From contig ONDS01000019.1 of assembly GCA_900316685.1 (NCBI GenBank), positions 1-64,000 of the forward strand: 64,000 bases of DNA. The letters are read 5' to 3'. The notes below the pieces were generated by a model. The model searched no databases. It saw only the letters and a list, made by a program, of their open reading frames with translations, and was not told where the DNA came from. A program made the translations under genes and the position numbers. This document shows positions 34,534 to 43,495 of the stretch, piece by piece (position 1 is the first letter of the stretch; each line of letters opens with the position of its first letter). This DNA comes from an uncultured Prevotellaceae bacterium. GTDB taxonomy: Bacteria; Bacteroidota; Bacteroidia; Bacteroidales; Bacteroidaceae.

Positions 34534-36603
34534 TCACTTCTCCGCATTGTCGGTCTTGCTTTCGGGATATCGGATGCGGGTGTGGTAAATGGAGCGCAGG
34601 CGTTCGATGAGTACTTGTTTGGCCACCATGATGTCGCGGAAGGTGATGGGACATTCGGTGAAGTAGCCTTCTGTCACCATGCCGTCGATCATCTTGTTCA
34701 CCAGTTGGCTGATGCTCTCCTCGGTGTATTCGTTGAGCGAACGCGAGGCGGCCTCCACACCATCCGCCATCATCAAGATAGCCTGTTCGCGGGTCGAGGG
34801 GTTCGGTCCGGGATAAGTGAAAGGTTCGGGATCGTCGGGCTCGTCGGGGTGGTTGTTCTTGTAGGTGATATAGAAGAACTTGGTTTTTCCCGTGCCGTGG
34901 TGGGTGAGGATGAAACTCTTGATCACATCGGGCAGCCCGTTTTTCTCTGCTAAGCGTACACCCTCGGTCACATGGCTGATGATGATCTGTGCACTCTCTT
35001 TCTCCGACAGCTTGTCGTGGGGGTTCACGCCGGCTTGGTTCTCGGTGAAGAACACGGGATTCGACATCTTGCCGATGTCGTGGTAGAGCGCACCGGTACG
35101 CACCAACAGTCCGTTGGCATTGATCTTGTTGGCTATCTCGGCGGCCAGGTTGCCTACGGTGATGGAGTGCTGGAAGGTGCCGGGTGCCACCTCGCTCAAT
35201 TCGCGCAACAGGTCCTTGTTGGTGTCGGACAACTCAAACAGGGTGACATCGGAGGTGAAGCCGAACATCTTCTCGATGAGGAACATGAGCGGATAGGCCA
35301 GCAAGAGGAAGATGCCGTTGAGGAACAGGTGGAAATATTTCGACCAGCGGAAAATGGTGGACTCGTCGCTGTGGATGAGCGACAGGGCGAAGAGCATGAC
35401 CATCGTGCAGAGCGTGACGCTCACCATGGCCTTGAACACCTGTGAGCGGTGCGACATGTCGCGCAACGAGAAGATGGCTGCCATGCCTGCCACCATTTGT
35501 ATGATGAAGAACTCTTCCTGGTAGTTCACGGCGCTGGCGGAGATCATCACCATGGTGGTATGTGTCATGAAGGCGGTGCGCGAGTCGAGGAAGATTCGCA
35601 CGAAGATGGCCACCATGGCGAAGGGCAGCAGATAGACGCTGAGCGTGGTGTATCGTACCACCAGCGATACGGCGATGGGGAAGACGGTGATGAGCGAATA
35701 CAACATGAGGATGTTGTGCCATCGATAGAAATATTCGCGGCGGAAGAGTAGGATGAAGACGGTGAAGAGGATGATGAGCATGGCCACGTAGATGGTTTGG
35801 CCCACTATGGTGCTCATGCTCTCCGACTTGCCGGTGTTTCTCTTGTCCTGCTCTCTCTCCAGCGAATGGAGGATGCGGGCCGTATGTTCGCTCACTATCT
35901 CGCCGCGGTCGATGATTTTCTGACCGTCTTCCACCTGTCCGTCGGCGGGGGCTACGCTGTTGAGCAACTCTTCCAACTCCAGCTCACTGCGCTCCTTGTC
36001 GTAATTCAGGTTGGGGCGGATATATTGGTTGAGGTCGTATTCGATGAGCAGGCTGCGACGCTCCGCCAGGTTCTCGTCGAGGAATATCTGGTCGTATGCG
36101 TTCATTGTCGAGAGCAGTTGGCGCAGGTCCATGCTCGTGACATCCTTGCCGTTGACCACCCTCACCTGCGCTGTGCTGTCAACGGCCAGACGTGAGTAGT
36201 CGGGCGCATTCATGATGCCCCGTTGGTATAGTTGGTGCAGGCGGCGGATGATATGGGGTTTGAAGATGGCAATCGACGGAGGCACCGTCTCATTGAAGGC
36301 TTTCGAGAAATCTTCCACCGCCTTGTTCTCCACATTCTCGTCTAAGATATAATAAGGCTGGAACTGTTCGCGGATGTCTTCTTTCTCCTTTTCCACCGCT
36401 TCCTCGCCCTTGAGGATGGGGAACTTGAACCGGGCTATCACATCGTCGCCCATCCATGGCTTGCCTATCTCGTACTTGAATTGGAATCCTTCCTTACGGG
36501 GAAGGATCCATACGATGAGCAGGGTGCTGAAGGTGACCAACAGCGCCCGGGTGAACAGGTTGCGCCAGAAATTGTTGGGCGATGAGTTGAGGAATGATGA
36601 CAT
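34534..36603 (-). CDS. PgpH-like 7TM-HD phosphohydrolase
   Basis: This 689-residue inner-membrane protein has one N-terminal helix, a long extracytoplasmic domain (about 45-265), seven transmembrane helices (about 275-460) and a cytosolic HD domain. The HD residues are visible in HSITVGNLAAEIA, ALYHDIGKMSNP and ILTHHGTG. In Listeria, PgpH degrades cyclic di-AMP, so this is the likely substrate here. It diverges from gltX. A weak -7-like TATTTTCG lies on the minus strand near 36630. Confidence 0.9.
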   Translation of the reverse strand: MSSFLNSSPNNFWRNLFTRALLVTFSTLLIVWILPRKEGFQFKYEIGKPWMGDDVIARFKFPILKGEEAVEKEKEDIREQFQPYYILDENVENKAVEDFSKAFNETVPPSIAIFKPHIIRRLHQLYQRGIMNAPDYSRLAVDSTAQVRVVNGKDVTSMDLRQLLSTMNAYDQIFLDENLAERRSLLIEYDLNQYIRPNLNYDKERSELELEELLNSVAPADGQVEDGQKIIDRGEIVSEHTARILHSLEREQDKRNTGKSESMSTIVGQTIYVAMLIILFTVFILLFRREYFYRWHNILMLYSLITVFPIAVSLVVRYTTLSVYLLPFAMVAIFVRIFLDSRTAFMTHTTMVMISASAVNYQEEFFIIQMVAGMAAIFSLRDMSHRSQVFKAMVSVTLCTMVMLFALSLIHSDESTIFRWSKYFHLFLNGIFLLLAYPLMFLIEKMFGFTSDVTLFELSDTNKDLLRELSEVAPGTFQHSITVGNLAAEIANKINANGLLVRTGALYHDIGKMSNPVFFTENQAGVNPHDKLSEKESAQIIISHVTEGVRLAEKNGLPDVIKSFILTHHGTGKTKFFYITYKNNHPDEPDDPEPFTYPGPNPSTREQAILMMADGVEAASRSLNEYTEESISQLVNKMIDGMVTEGYFTECPITFRDIMVAKQVLIERLRSIYHTRIRYPESKTDNAEK

Positions 36604-36718
36604 ATCGCTTATTTCTTTTCAATTCGCGAAAATACGAAAAAAAATTGATACACGCCACTTTTAACCCCATTTTTGTGAATTTGTAGGCTTTTTGGGGCGG
36701 TTTGCGAAAAATAAGTAG

Positions 36719-36726
36719 TAATTTTG
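36719..36726 (+). promoter_or_regulatory. -7 box TAATTTTG before gltX
   Basis: TAATTTTG lies 17 nt before ATG 36744, fixing that start for gltX over the upstream in-frame TTG at 36702. Confidence 0.6.
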
Positions 36727-36743
36727 CAAAAAATTTGTTTCTT

Positions 36744-38261
36744 ATGGACAATGCAACAGTCAGGGTGAGGTTTGCACCGAGCCCCACGGGGCCTCTCCAC
36801 ATCGGTGGTGTACGCACGGCCCTCTACAATTATCTCTTTGCCCGTCAGCATGGCGGACAGTTGGTTTTCAGAATCGAGGATACCGACTCTACCCGTTTCG
36901 TGCCGGGAGCCGAGGAATATATCATCGAAGCCTTCAAATGGTTGGGCATACAGTTCGACGAGGGTGTGTCCTTCGGCGGCAAGTTCGGGCCGTATCGCCA
37001 AAGCGAACGGCGTCATATATATAAGGAATATGTGCAGCAGTTGCTGGATGCGGGCAAGGCCTATTATGCCTTCGACACCCCCGAGGAGCTGGAGGCCAAG
37101 CGTGCGGAAATCAAGAATTTCCAATACGATGCCCATACGCGCATGTTGATGCGCAACTCGCTCACCCTGGGCGAGGAGGCCGCCCGACAGCTCATCGACG
37201 AGGGACAGCAGTATGTGGTGCGTTTCAAGGTCGAACCGGGTCAGGCCGTGCATGTCGACGACCTCATCCGTGGCGATGTGCGCATCATGAGCGACGTGGT
37301 CGACGACAAGGTGCTCTACAAGAGTGCCGACGAGTTGCCTACCTATCATCTCGCCAATATCGTCGACGACCATCTCATGCAGATCACCCACGTCATCCGT
37401 GGCGAGGAGTGGTTGCCCAGTGCCCCGTTGCATGTCATGCTCTACCAGGCTTTCGGATGGACCGACAGCATGCCACGCTTCGCACACCTGCCATTGTTGC
37501 TCAAACCAGAAGGAAAGGGAAAACTGTCGAAACGTGATGGCGACAGGCTGGGTTTCCCCGTCTTCCCCCTCCAATGGACCGACCCAAAGACGGGCGAGGT
37601 GTCGTCGGGATTCCGCGAGAGCGGCTATTTCCCAGAGGCGGTGGTCAATTTCCTGGCTTTGTTGGGATGGAATCCGGGTACGGAACAGGAAGTATTTTCT
37701 CTCGATGAATTGGTGCAGTTGTTCGATATCAACAAATGCTCGAAGGCGGGTGCCCGCTTCGACTATCAGAAGGGCATCTGGTTCAATCATGAATATGTGC
37801 TGCGCAAGTCGCCAGCCGAGATAGCCGAGCTCTTCGCCCCTGTGGTCGTGGGCAACGGCATCGACGAGTCGATGGAACGTATCGAGCAGGTGGTGGCCAT
37901 GATGAAAGACCGTGTGTCGTTCGTCAAGGAGTTGTGGCCCTTGTGCTCCTTCTTCTTCATCCCACCCACCGAATACGATGAGAAAACGGTGCGCAAGCGC
38001 TGGAAGGCCGACTCCGCCGAGGTTATGGCACAGTTGGTCGAGGTGCTGCGTGGCATCGACGATTTCTCCGTCGAAGGACAAGAGAAAGTGGTCATGGCAT
38101 GGGTGGCCGAGAAGGGGTATAAGCTGGGCGATGTGATGAACGCCTTCCGCTTGGCTCTCGTGGGCGAGGGCAAGGGACCCGGCATGTTCGACATATCCGC
38201 CTTCCTGGGCCGTGAAGAATCCATCCGTCGTTTGCAACGTGCCATCGAGGTGTTGAAATAG
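36744..38261 (+). CDS. gltX: Glutamyl-tRNA synthetase
   Basis: This 505-residue class I aminoacyl-tRNA synthetase charges tRNA-Glu (and possibly tRNA-Gln). The HIGH motif is in [20 protein letters not shown] and the KMSKS motif reads KLSKRDG. The anticodon-binding helical domain follows. Start taken at ATG 36744 after a good -7 box. It is followed 22 bp later by waaA, a probable two-gene transcript. Confidence 0.97.
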   Translation: MDNATVRVRFAPSPTGPLHIGGVRTALYNYLFARQHGGQLVFRIEDTDSTRFVPGAEEYIIEAFKWLGIQFDEGVSFGGKFGPYRQSERRHIYKEYVQQLLDAGKAYYAFDTPEELEAKRAEIKNFQYDAHTRMLMRNSLTLGEEAARQLIDEGQQYVVRFKVEPGQAVHVDDLIRGDVRIMSDVVDDKVLYKSADELPTYHLANIVDDHLMQITHVIRGEEWLPSAPLHVMLYQAFGWTDSMPRFAHLPLLLKPEGKGKLSKRDGDRLGFPVFPLQWTDPKTGEVSSGFRESGYFPEAVVNFLALLGWNPGTEQEVFSLDELVQLFDINKCSKAGARFDYQKGIWFNHEYVLRKSPAEIAELFAPVVVGNGIDESMERIEQVVAMMKDRVSFVKELWPLCSFFFIPPTEYDEKTVRKRWKADSAEVMAQLVEVLRGIDDFSVEGQEKVVMAWVAEKGYKLGDVMNAFRLALVGEGKGPGMFDISAFLGREESIRRLQRAIEVLK

Positions 38262-38283
38262 AAAAAAGGAAGTTATAATCATC

Positions 38284-39504
38284 GTGTACAACCTCATCAT
38301 ATACCTTTATCTCTTCGGCGTGGCCGTCTGCAGCCTTTTCAATAAAAAGGTCAGGATGATGTGGCGTGGCGAACGCGCCGCCTTGGGGCTCCTACGCGAG
38401 AAGGTGGAGGATGGCGCGCAATATGTGTGGTTCCATGCGGCTTCGCTGGGCGAGTTCGAACAGGGCCGTCCGTTGATGGAACAGCTGCGCCGTGACCATC
38501 CTGAATACAAGATATTGCTGACGTTCTTCTCTCCCTCGGGTTACGAGGTAAGGAAGAACTACGAGGGGGCAGACATCATCTGTTATCTGCCCCTCGATAC
38601 GGTGCGCAACGCACGCCGATTCCTGCGTGCCATACGTCCGGTCATGGCGTTCTTCATCAAGTATGAGTTTTGGTACAACTACCTGCATATCCTCAGCCAT
38701 CGCAACGTACCGGTCTATAGCGTGTCGAGCATCTTCCGTCCCGGGCAGATTTTCTTCCGCTGGTATGGCCGCCAATATGGCCGTGTGCTGAAGTGTTTCA
38801 CCCATTTCTTCGTGCAGAACGAGACAAGCCGACAGCTGCTTCACGACGAGCTGGGTATCGACAATGTGACCGTCTCGGGCGATACACGCTTCGACCGTGT
38901 GCTACAGATATGCAGCGCCGCCAAGCAACTGCCGTTGGTCGAGGCGTTTAAAAAAGATTACAAGGTGTTTGTGGCGGGTTCTTCATGGCCCCCCGACGAG
39001 GATATCTTCATCCGTTATTTCAATGAGCACCGCGACTGGCGGCTGGTCATCGCGCCTCATGTCATCGACGAGGATCATCTCCAGCAGATTGTCTCCAAAC
39101 TCGACCGCAAGGTGGTGCGTTACACCCAGGCCACGGAGCAAGAGGCGGCGGAGGCGGAATGTCTCATCATCGACTGTTTCGGATTGCTCTCGAGCATCTA
39201 CCGTTATGGCGAGGTGGCTTATGTGGGTGGTGGCTTCGGCGTGGGCATCCACAATGTGCTTGAGGCGGCGGTGTGGTCGGTGCCCGTCATCTTCGGACCC
39301 AACAATGAGCGGTTCCAGGAGGCGCAGGGCTTGTTGGCTGGCGGCGGAGGATTTCAGATCGACGACTATGCGTCGTTCTGCCAGCTGATGGACCGCTTCG
39401 ACCAGGATGCCGCCTATCGCAAGGCGGCAGGCGGCAAGGCTGGTGCCTACGTGTCGCAGAATGCAGGCGCCACCGATACCATTCTTCAGAATGTTGAGTT
39501 TTGA
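38284..39504 (+). CDS. waaA: Kdo transferase WaaA (KdtA)
   Basis: This 406-residue enzyme adds 3-deoxy-D-manno-octulosonic acid to lipid A precursor. It has an N-terminal membrane anchor (MYNLIIYLYLFGVAVCSLF) and starts at GTG 38284. The glycosyltransferase-3/GT-B signatures VWFHAASLGEFEQGRPL, VMAFFIKYEFWYNYL and the C-terminal AYVGGGFGVGIHNVLEAAVW are typical. Lipopolysaccharide core synthesis; cytosolic face of the inner membrane. Confidence 0.95.
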   Translation: MYNLIIYLYLFGVAVCSLFNKKVRMMWRGERAALGLLREKVEDGAQYVWFHAASLGEFEQGRPLMEQLRRDHPEYKILLTFFSPSGYEVRKNYEGADIICYLPLDTVRNARRFLRAIRPVMAFFIKYEFWYNYLHILSHRNVPVYSVSSIFRPGQIFFRWYGRQYGRVLKCFTHFFVQNETSRQLLHDELGIDNVTVSGDTRFDRVLQICSAAKQLPLVEAFKKDYKVFVAGSSWPPDEDIFIRYFNEHRDWRLVIAPHVIDEDHLQQIVSKLDRKVVRYTQATEQEAAEAECLIIDCFGLLSSIYRYGEVAYVGGGFGVGIHNVLEAAVWSVPVIFGPNNERFQEAQGLLAGGGGFQIDDYASFCQLMDRFDQDAAYRKAAGGKAGAYVSQNAGATDTILQNVEF

Positions 39505-39618
39505 ATGTTGAATGTTGACGTGTTGTTGAGACGAATGACGAAAAATGGTCGCTTCGCGATGAAGAATTCAGAATGAAGAATTTCACTCATCACTTGTAAC
39601 TCATAAATCATCATTAAA
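39484..39618. repeat. Short direct repeats between waaA and carbonic anhydrase gene
   Basis: TGTTGAATGTTGAATGTTGA-like 8-bp units (about 39490-39520) and later GAATTCAGAATGAAGAATT copies make a low-complexity spacer. No gene or hairpin of note. Confidence 0.5.
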
Positions 39619-39620
39619 AA

Positions 39621-40130
39621 ATGGCCATCATCAAATCTGTCAATGGACTGACCCCGAAATGGGGCCGTGAATGTTATTTCAGTGAAAACGCCGCCATCGT
39701 GGGCGAAGTGACCATGGGCGACGAGTGCTCGGTATGGTTCAATGCCGTGGTGCGCGGCGACGTGGCTCCCGTTACCATGGGTAACCGTGTCAACGTGCAG
39801 GATGGGGCGGTGGTGCATGTCACCAATAAGATCGGTCCTACCATTATCGAGGATGATGTCACCATCGGCCATAACGCCACCGTCCATGCGTGTACGCTCC
39901 GCCGTGGGGCACTCATCGGCATGGGGTCCGTGGTGCTCGACAATGCCGTAGTGGGTGAGGGCGCCATCGTGGCTGCCGGAGCCTTGGTGCTCGGCGGCAC
40001 CATCATCGGTGAGCATGAGATTTGGGGTGGTGTGCCTGCCAAGTTCATCAAGAAGACCCGTTCCGACCAGGCGGAGAGCTACGCCCGCCACTATGTGGAA
40101 TACTCGAAGTGGTATCTGGCTGAGGAATAA
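39621..40130 (+). CDS. Gamma-carbonic anhydrase family protein
   Basis: This 169-residue left-handed beta-helix trimer protein has hexapeptide repeats (IVGEVTMG, VNVQDGAVVHV, TIGHNATVHACTL, IGMGSVVLDNAVVGEGAIVAAGALV). Two of the three expected metal histidines are visible in GHN and VHA, with another in DGAVVHV. Probably hydrates CO2, as in other members; some relatives lack measurable activity. Confidence 0.85.
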   Translation: MAIIKSVNGLTPKWGRECYFSENAAIVGEVTMGDECSVWFNAVVRGDVAPVTMGNRVNVQDGAVVHVTNKIGPTIIEDDVTIGHNATVHACTLRRGALIGMGSVVLDNAVVGEGAIVAAGALVLGGTIIGEHEIWGGVPAKFIKKTRSDQAESYARHYVEYSKWYLAEE

Positions 40131-40446
40131 GTTGGATTACTTTTTCACAACCATCCTATCTTAGGTTAATCTCTCGCTGAAACAGCAGGAATCCACAGAT
40201 AGGGTAGGGGCGGTGCCACCGTGCCCGCCCGTGCGGTCCTTAGGCCGCTCTCCGAGATTCGTGTTCGTTTTCTGTAACTATCCATATTGGCCGCAAGCGC
40301 CTAATCTTTGAAAGAAATTTGAATAATTATCATAATGTATCCAGTAATTATAGAATAATTATAACCTTTCTTTATAATTATTCCAATTATGCTGATTTCT
40401 TTCCTAAAAATGTAATTCGTTCAATCATAGTTTTTTTGCCGGATTG
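40131..40446. other. Gene-free region with dispersed repeats
   Basis: The stretch 40204-40240 (GTAGGGGCGGTGCCACCGTG, then CCCGCCCGTGCGG) looks like an intergenic palindromic repeat common in gut Bacteroidales. An imperfect AT-rich inverted repeat follows: GAAAGAAATTTGAATAATTAT at 40310-40330 against the complement at about 40373-40403. No coding potential seen. The inverted repeat could be a degenerate miniature element. Confidence 0.5.
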
Positions 40447-40477
40447 TTTGTCTTTCCGATAATTTTGTTTATCTTTG
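40447..40477 (+). promoter_or_regulatory. Canonical promoter of the accessory operon
   Basis: TTTG (40447-40450), a 19-nt spacer and TATCTTTG (40470-40477) form a near-ideal Bacteroidetes promoter. Transcription would begin near 40483, about 335 nt before the first good start codon (40818). Confidence 0.75.
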
Positions 40478-40481
40478 TAGC

Positions 40482-40800
40482 CGACTCGAAGTAGCCCGAA
40501 AGGGCATGAGGGTCGATTCTTTTTGGTAAAGGACGTTTACGAACGTTATCTTCGACATCCGAATCTCGCAAATTCCATGACCAGAAGATGCGCAACCGAA
40601 ACGTCCACGTTGGGTGTATTGTACCCTTTCATGTGTTTTTCCATGGAAGGTTTGTATAATATCTCACGGCGTGGGCTATCTCGAGTTGCTTATCCTGGTC
40701 AAGGCGATGCGAGAGCCCGGGTGTGGGATGAGCGAGGAGTAGAGCACCCACGTCTTTCCATTTCCTTATGTTTAACGCCGAATCCGGGTGGCTATTGGCA
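40482..40800 (+). ncRNA. Structured leader RNA, type unknown
   Basis: Four hairpins are directly visible. CGAC (40482-40485) pairs with GTCG (40512-40515) and encloses GCCC-GAAA-GGGC (40494-40505). ACGTT (40533-40537) pairs with AACGT (40542-40546). GGGC and TCTCG (40673-40683) pair with CGAGA and GCCC (40710-40718). GTGGG (40723-40727) pairs with CCCAC (40747-40751). The region is GC-richer than the genes that follow. It could be a regulatory leader or a processed small RNA. It does not match a riboswitch class I can name. Confidence 0.5.
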
Positions 40801-40817
40801 AGGAAAAGTTTGTGCGT

Positions 40818-41204
40818 ATGGCAATAAATGTAATTCAAGAGAAAAGCGAAAGCAAAGGTGATCATTTGGAAACAGCATTGCGCAATGCTATTTTAAATGC
40901 AAAAATAGCAAAATCTGGAAATAAAGCATTATTGATTCATCACCTTAATGACTTAAGATTGTTGTCGTTCAATAGCATTGAGGATAATGATGGTCATTTC
41001 TATTTCGAAGCCTCAGCCGAATTTCATTTTGTTCCTAAAGAAGGAGTAAGTTTTTCTTCGGGAAACCGCCCTGTATTTTGCGGACAGGCTAAGGTGATGG
41101 GTAAGGATGGGGTAACCTTCGAATTAGTTGATGCCCTATGTATTAGAGATTTTATCAATACTAATAATTTGAAAACTTTAGAAGATGAGCAAAGTAACTT
41201 ATAA
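40818..41204 (+). CDS. Hypothetical protein
   Basis: This 128-residue cytosolic protein has no recognised family. ATG 40818 is preceded by AAGGAAAA, a plausible ribosome-binding site. The first half is helical and lysine-rich. The second half has alternating strands (DGHFYFEASAEFHFVP, PVFCGQAKVMGKDGVTFEL). It lies at the end of a structured leader of about 335 nt and overlaps the next gene by 20 bp, so the two are translationally coupled and may act together. Confidence 0.6.
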   Translation: MAINVIQEKSESKGDHLETALRNAILNAKIAKSGNKALLIHHLNDLRLLSFNSIEDNDGHFYFEASAEFHFVPKEGVSFSSGNRPVFCGQAKVMGKDGVTFELVDALCIRDFINTNNLKTLEDEQSNL

Positions 41205-41433
41205 AGTCGGTGAAGTTACATTTTCCTATCATTCGCAACTTCACATTATTTCAGATGAACAACTATTCCAATTTGAAGAGCTTCTGATGGAAGAAATCAA
41301 AAGCCATAAGCATCATTTAAATACACAACCCACAGCAGGCTTCATTCATGATGTCGAGTTTGTTGATGACAATGGCTTGAGGGCTTCAATTCCAGATTTT
41401 ATGAAAATAGGTAATTTAAAACTAAATGCATAA
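41185..41433 (+). CDS. Hypothetical protein, overlaps the previous gene
   Basis: This 82-residue protein starts at ATG 41185, inside the end of the preceding frame. The sequence (VGEVTFSYHSQLHIISDEQL...FQFEELLMEEIKSHKHHL) suggests a small alpha/beta fold. It is followed 2 bp later by the BspA-like gene. AT-rich like its partner. No family recognised; a two-protein module is possible but unsupported. Confidence 0.55.
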   Translation: MSKVTYKVGEVTFSYHSQLHIISDEQLFQFEELLMEEIKSHKHHLNTQPTAGFIHDVEFVDDNGLRASIPDFMKIGNLKLNA

Positions 41434-41435
41434 TT

Positions 41436-43490
41436 ATGAAACATTTTTATCTAACATTTTTGTTCGCTTTTATCGCGAGCATGACCAGCAACCAGGCTTT
41501 CGCCTATGACATCGCCGTTGAAAACGATGATGGCGTGGAGGTTTACTATAAATTTATTAATAATGAGACAGAGTTGGAAGTCACATGCTTTGGGCAGACT
41601 TTCTTGAGTCACCCAGAAAGGTATTCTGGTGATATTGTTATCCCTGCATCAGTCTCTTACAATGGTCAAACTTATAGCGTGACGAGCATCGGCGACGATG
41701 CGTTCCATGGCTGTACCGGCCTGACGAGCGTGACCATCCCCTCGAGCGTGACGAGCATCGGTGAGTCAGCATTCCGTGACTGCTCCGGCCTGACGAGCGT
41801 GACCATCCCCTCGAGCGTGACGAGCATCGGCTCTTATGCGTTCAATGGTTGCTCCGGCCTGACGAGCGTGACCATCCCCTCGAGCGTGACGAGCATCGGC
41901 TCTTCTGCGTTCCGTGGTTGCTCCGGCCTGACGAGCGTGACCATCAACAGCAATGCCATCATGTCAAAAACTTATAGCTCTTCTTCGTCATTGAAATCAA
42001 TATTTGGCGCTCTGGTGAAAAGTGCTATTATTGGTGAGGGCGTGACGAGCATCGGTGCTGGTGCGTTCGATGGTTGCTCCGGCCTGACGAGTGTTACAAT
42101 TCCCTCGAGCGTGACGAGCATCGGTGATGGTGCGTTCTTTAACTGCTCCGGCCTGACAAAGGTGATTGTACTGGATGTTGCAGCATGGTATGGTATTAAT
42201 TTTGGAAACCTTTTTTCAAATCCGTTGTATTATGCCCATCATCTTTATAGTGATGAGAATACAGAGATTACAGAACTGACCATCCCCTCGAGCGTGACGA
42301 GCATCGGCTCTTATGCGTTCTCTAACTGCTCCGGCCTGACGAGTGTTACAATTCCCTCGAGCGTGACGAGCATCGGCTCTTCAGCGTTCTCTAACTGCTC
42401 CGGCCTGACGAGCGTGACCATCCCCTCGAGCGTGACGAGCATCGGCGGTCGTGCGTTCTCTGGCTGCACCGGCCTGACGAGCGTGACCATCCACGAAGGT
42501 GTGACGACCATAAGCCCTTTTACGTTCTTGGGCTGCAAAAGCCTGACGAGCGTGACCATCCCCGAAGGTGTGACGAGCATCGGTGAGTCTGCATTCCGTG
42601 ACTGCTCCGGCCTGACGAGCGTGACCATCCCCTCGAGCGTGACGAGCATCGGCTATGATGCGTTCTCCGGTTGCTACCTGACGAGCGTGACCATCAACAG
42701 CAATGCCATCATGTCAAAAACTTATAGCTCTATTTCGTCATTGAAATCAATATTTGGCAATCAGATGAAAAGTGCTATTATTGGTGAGGGCGTGACGAGC
42801 ATCGGCAATTATGCGTTCATTGGTTGCTCCGGCCTGACGAGCGTGTCCCTTCCCTCGAGCGTGACGAGCATCGGCTCTGAGGTGTTCCGTGGTTGCTCCG
42901 GCCTGACGAGCGTGACCATCCCCTCGAGCGTGACGAGCATCCGCTATGCTACGTTCAAGGGCTGCACCGGCCTGACGAGCGTGACTATCCCCTCAAGTGT
43001 GAAGTTCATTGGCAATGAGGCGTTCTGTTACTGCTCCGGCCTGACGAGCGTGACCATCCCTGAGGGTGTGACGAGCATCGGCAATGAGGCGTTCTGTTAC
43101 TGCTCCGGCCTGACGAGCGTGACCATCCCCTCGACCGTGACGAGCATCGGCAATGATGCGTTCTATGGCTGCAATAATCTTTTAACCGTAATCTCCCTGA
43201 TACAAGAGCCTTTTGCAATAAATAATAATACTTTTACTCAGAACACCTTTACGAATGCCGACCTCTTCATACCTGTAGGCACGATGGACAAATATAAATC
43301 CAAGGCTGGCTGGAAGGAATTTATGAGGATACAGGAGGACGCTCCTTCCGGCATCAGCACAACGGCAAGTGAAGTGGCTACAGAAGAAGGACGTTATACT
43401 ATCGACGGCAAGCGCATCTCCTCGCCCCAGCGTGGCATCAACATTATCCGCATGAGTGATGGTACGACAAGGAAAGTATTTGTGAAGTAG
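41436..43490 (+). CDS. BspA-like leucine-rich-repeat surface protein with T9SS-like tail
   Basis: This is a 684-residue exported protein. After a signal peptide (ending QAFA) and an N-terminal domain it has about twenty LRR_5 repeats of roughly 23 residues, core CSGLTSVTIPSSVTSIG, from about residue 80 to 585. It ends with a C-terminal domain closing in GRYTIDGKRISSPQ, then GINIIRMSDGT and KVFVK, the usual Prevotella type IX sorting-like tail. Such proteins mediate adhesion. Repeat DNA is highly similar between units. Two blocks (from about 41940 and 42690) share a long insert, NSNAIMSKTYSS. Probably secreted by the T9SS whose genes lie at 24-30 kb. Confidence 0.9.
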   Translation: MKHFYLTFLFAFIASMTSNQAFAYDIAVENDDGVEVYYKFINNETELEVTCFGQTFLSHPERYSGDIVIPASVSYNGQTYSVTSIGDDAFHGCTGLTSVTIPSSVTSIGESAFRDCSGLTSVTIPSSVTSIGSYAFNGCSGLTSVTIPSSVTSIGSSAFRGCSGLTSVTINSNAIMSKTYSSSSSLKSIFGALVKSAIIGEGVTSIGAGAFDGCSGLTSVTIPSSVTSIGDGAFFNCSGLTKVIVLDVAAWYGINFGNLFSNPLYYAHHLYSDENTEITELTIPSSVTSIGSYAFSNCSGLTSVTIPSSVTSIGSSAFSNCSGLTSVTIPSSVTSIGGRAFSGCTGLTSVTIHEGVTTISPFTFLGCKSLTSVTIPEGVTSIGESAFRDCSGLTSVTIPSSVTSIGYDAFSGCYLTSVTINSNAIMSKTYSSISSLKSIFGNQMKSAIIGEGVTSIGNYAFIGCSGLTSVSLPSSVTSIGSEVFRGCSGLTSVTIPSSVTSIRYATFKGCTGLTSVTIPSSVKFIGNEAFCYCSGLTSVTIPEGVTSIGNEAFCYCSGLTSVTIPSTVTSIGNDAFYGCNNLLTVISLIQEPFAINNNTFTQNTFTNADLFIPVGTMDKYKSKAGWKEFMRIQEDAPSGISTTASEVATEEGRYTIDGKRISSPQRGINIIRMSDGTTRKVFVK
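41670..43160 (+). repeat. Tandem LRR-coding repeats
   Basis: Units of about 69 bp with core CTGACGAGCGTGACCATCCC and TCGAGCGTGACGAGCATCGG recur with few changes. Two longer units, 748 bp apart, share a nearly identical interruption (about 41946-42050 and 42694-42797). The near identity points to recent expansion or gene conversion and a risk of assembly collapse. Confidence 0.9.
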
Positions 43491-43495
43491 ATAAG

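Noticed and set aside
36609-38300. Minus-strand frame of 563 codons opposite gltX
   Set aside because: No motifs; gltX on the plus strand has HIGH and KLSKR motifs and a promoter.
40523-40861. 112-codon plus-strand frame over the leader region
   Set aside because: Starts downstream of a strong promoter but has no family, odd composition and overlaps the better supported start at 40818; visible hairpins favour RNA.
41670-43160. Possible CRISPR-like array
   Set aside because: Regular spacing comes from protein-coding LRR repeats without unique spacers, in frame throughout, and no cas genes are near.
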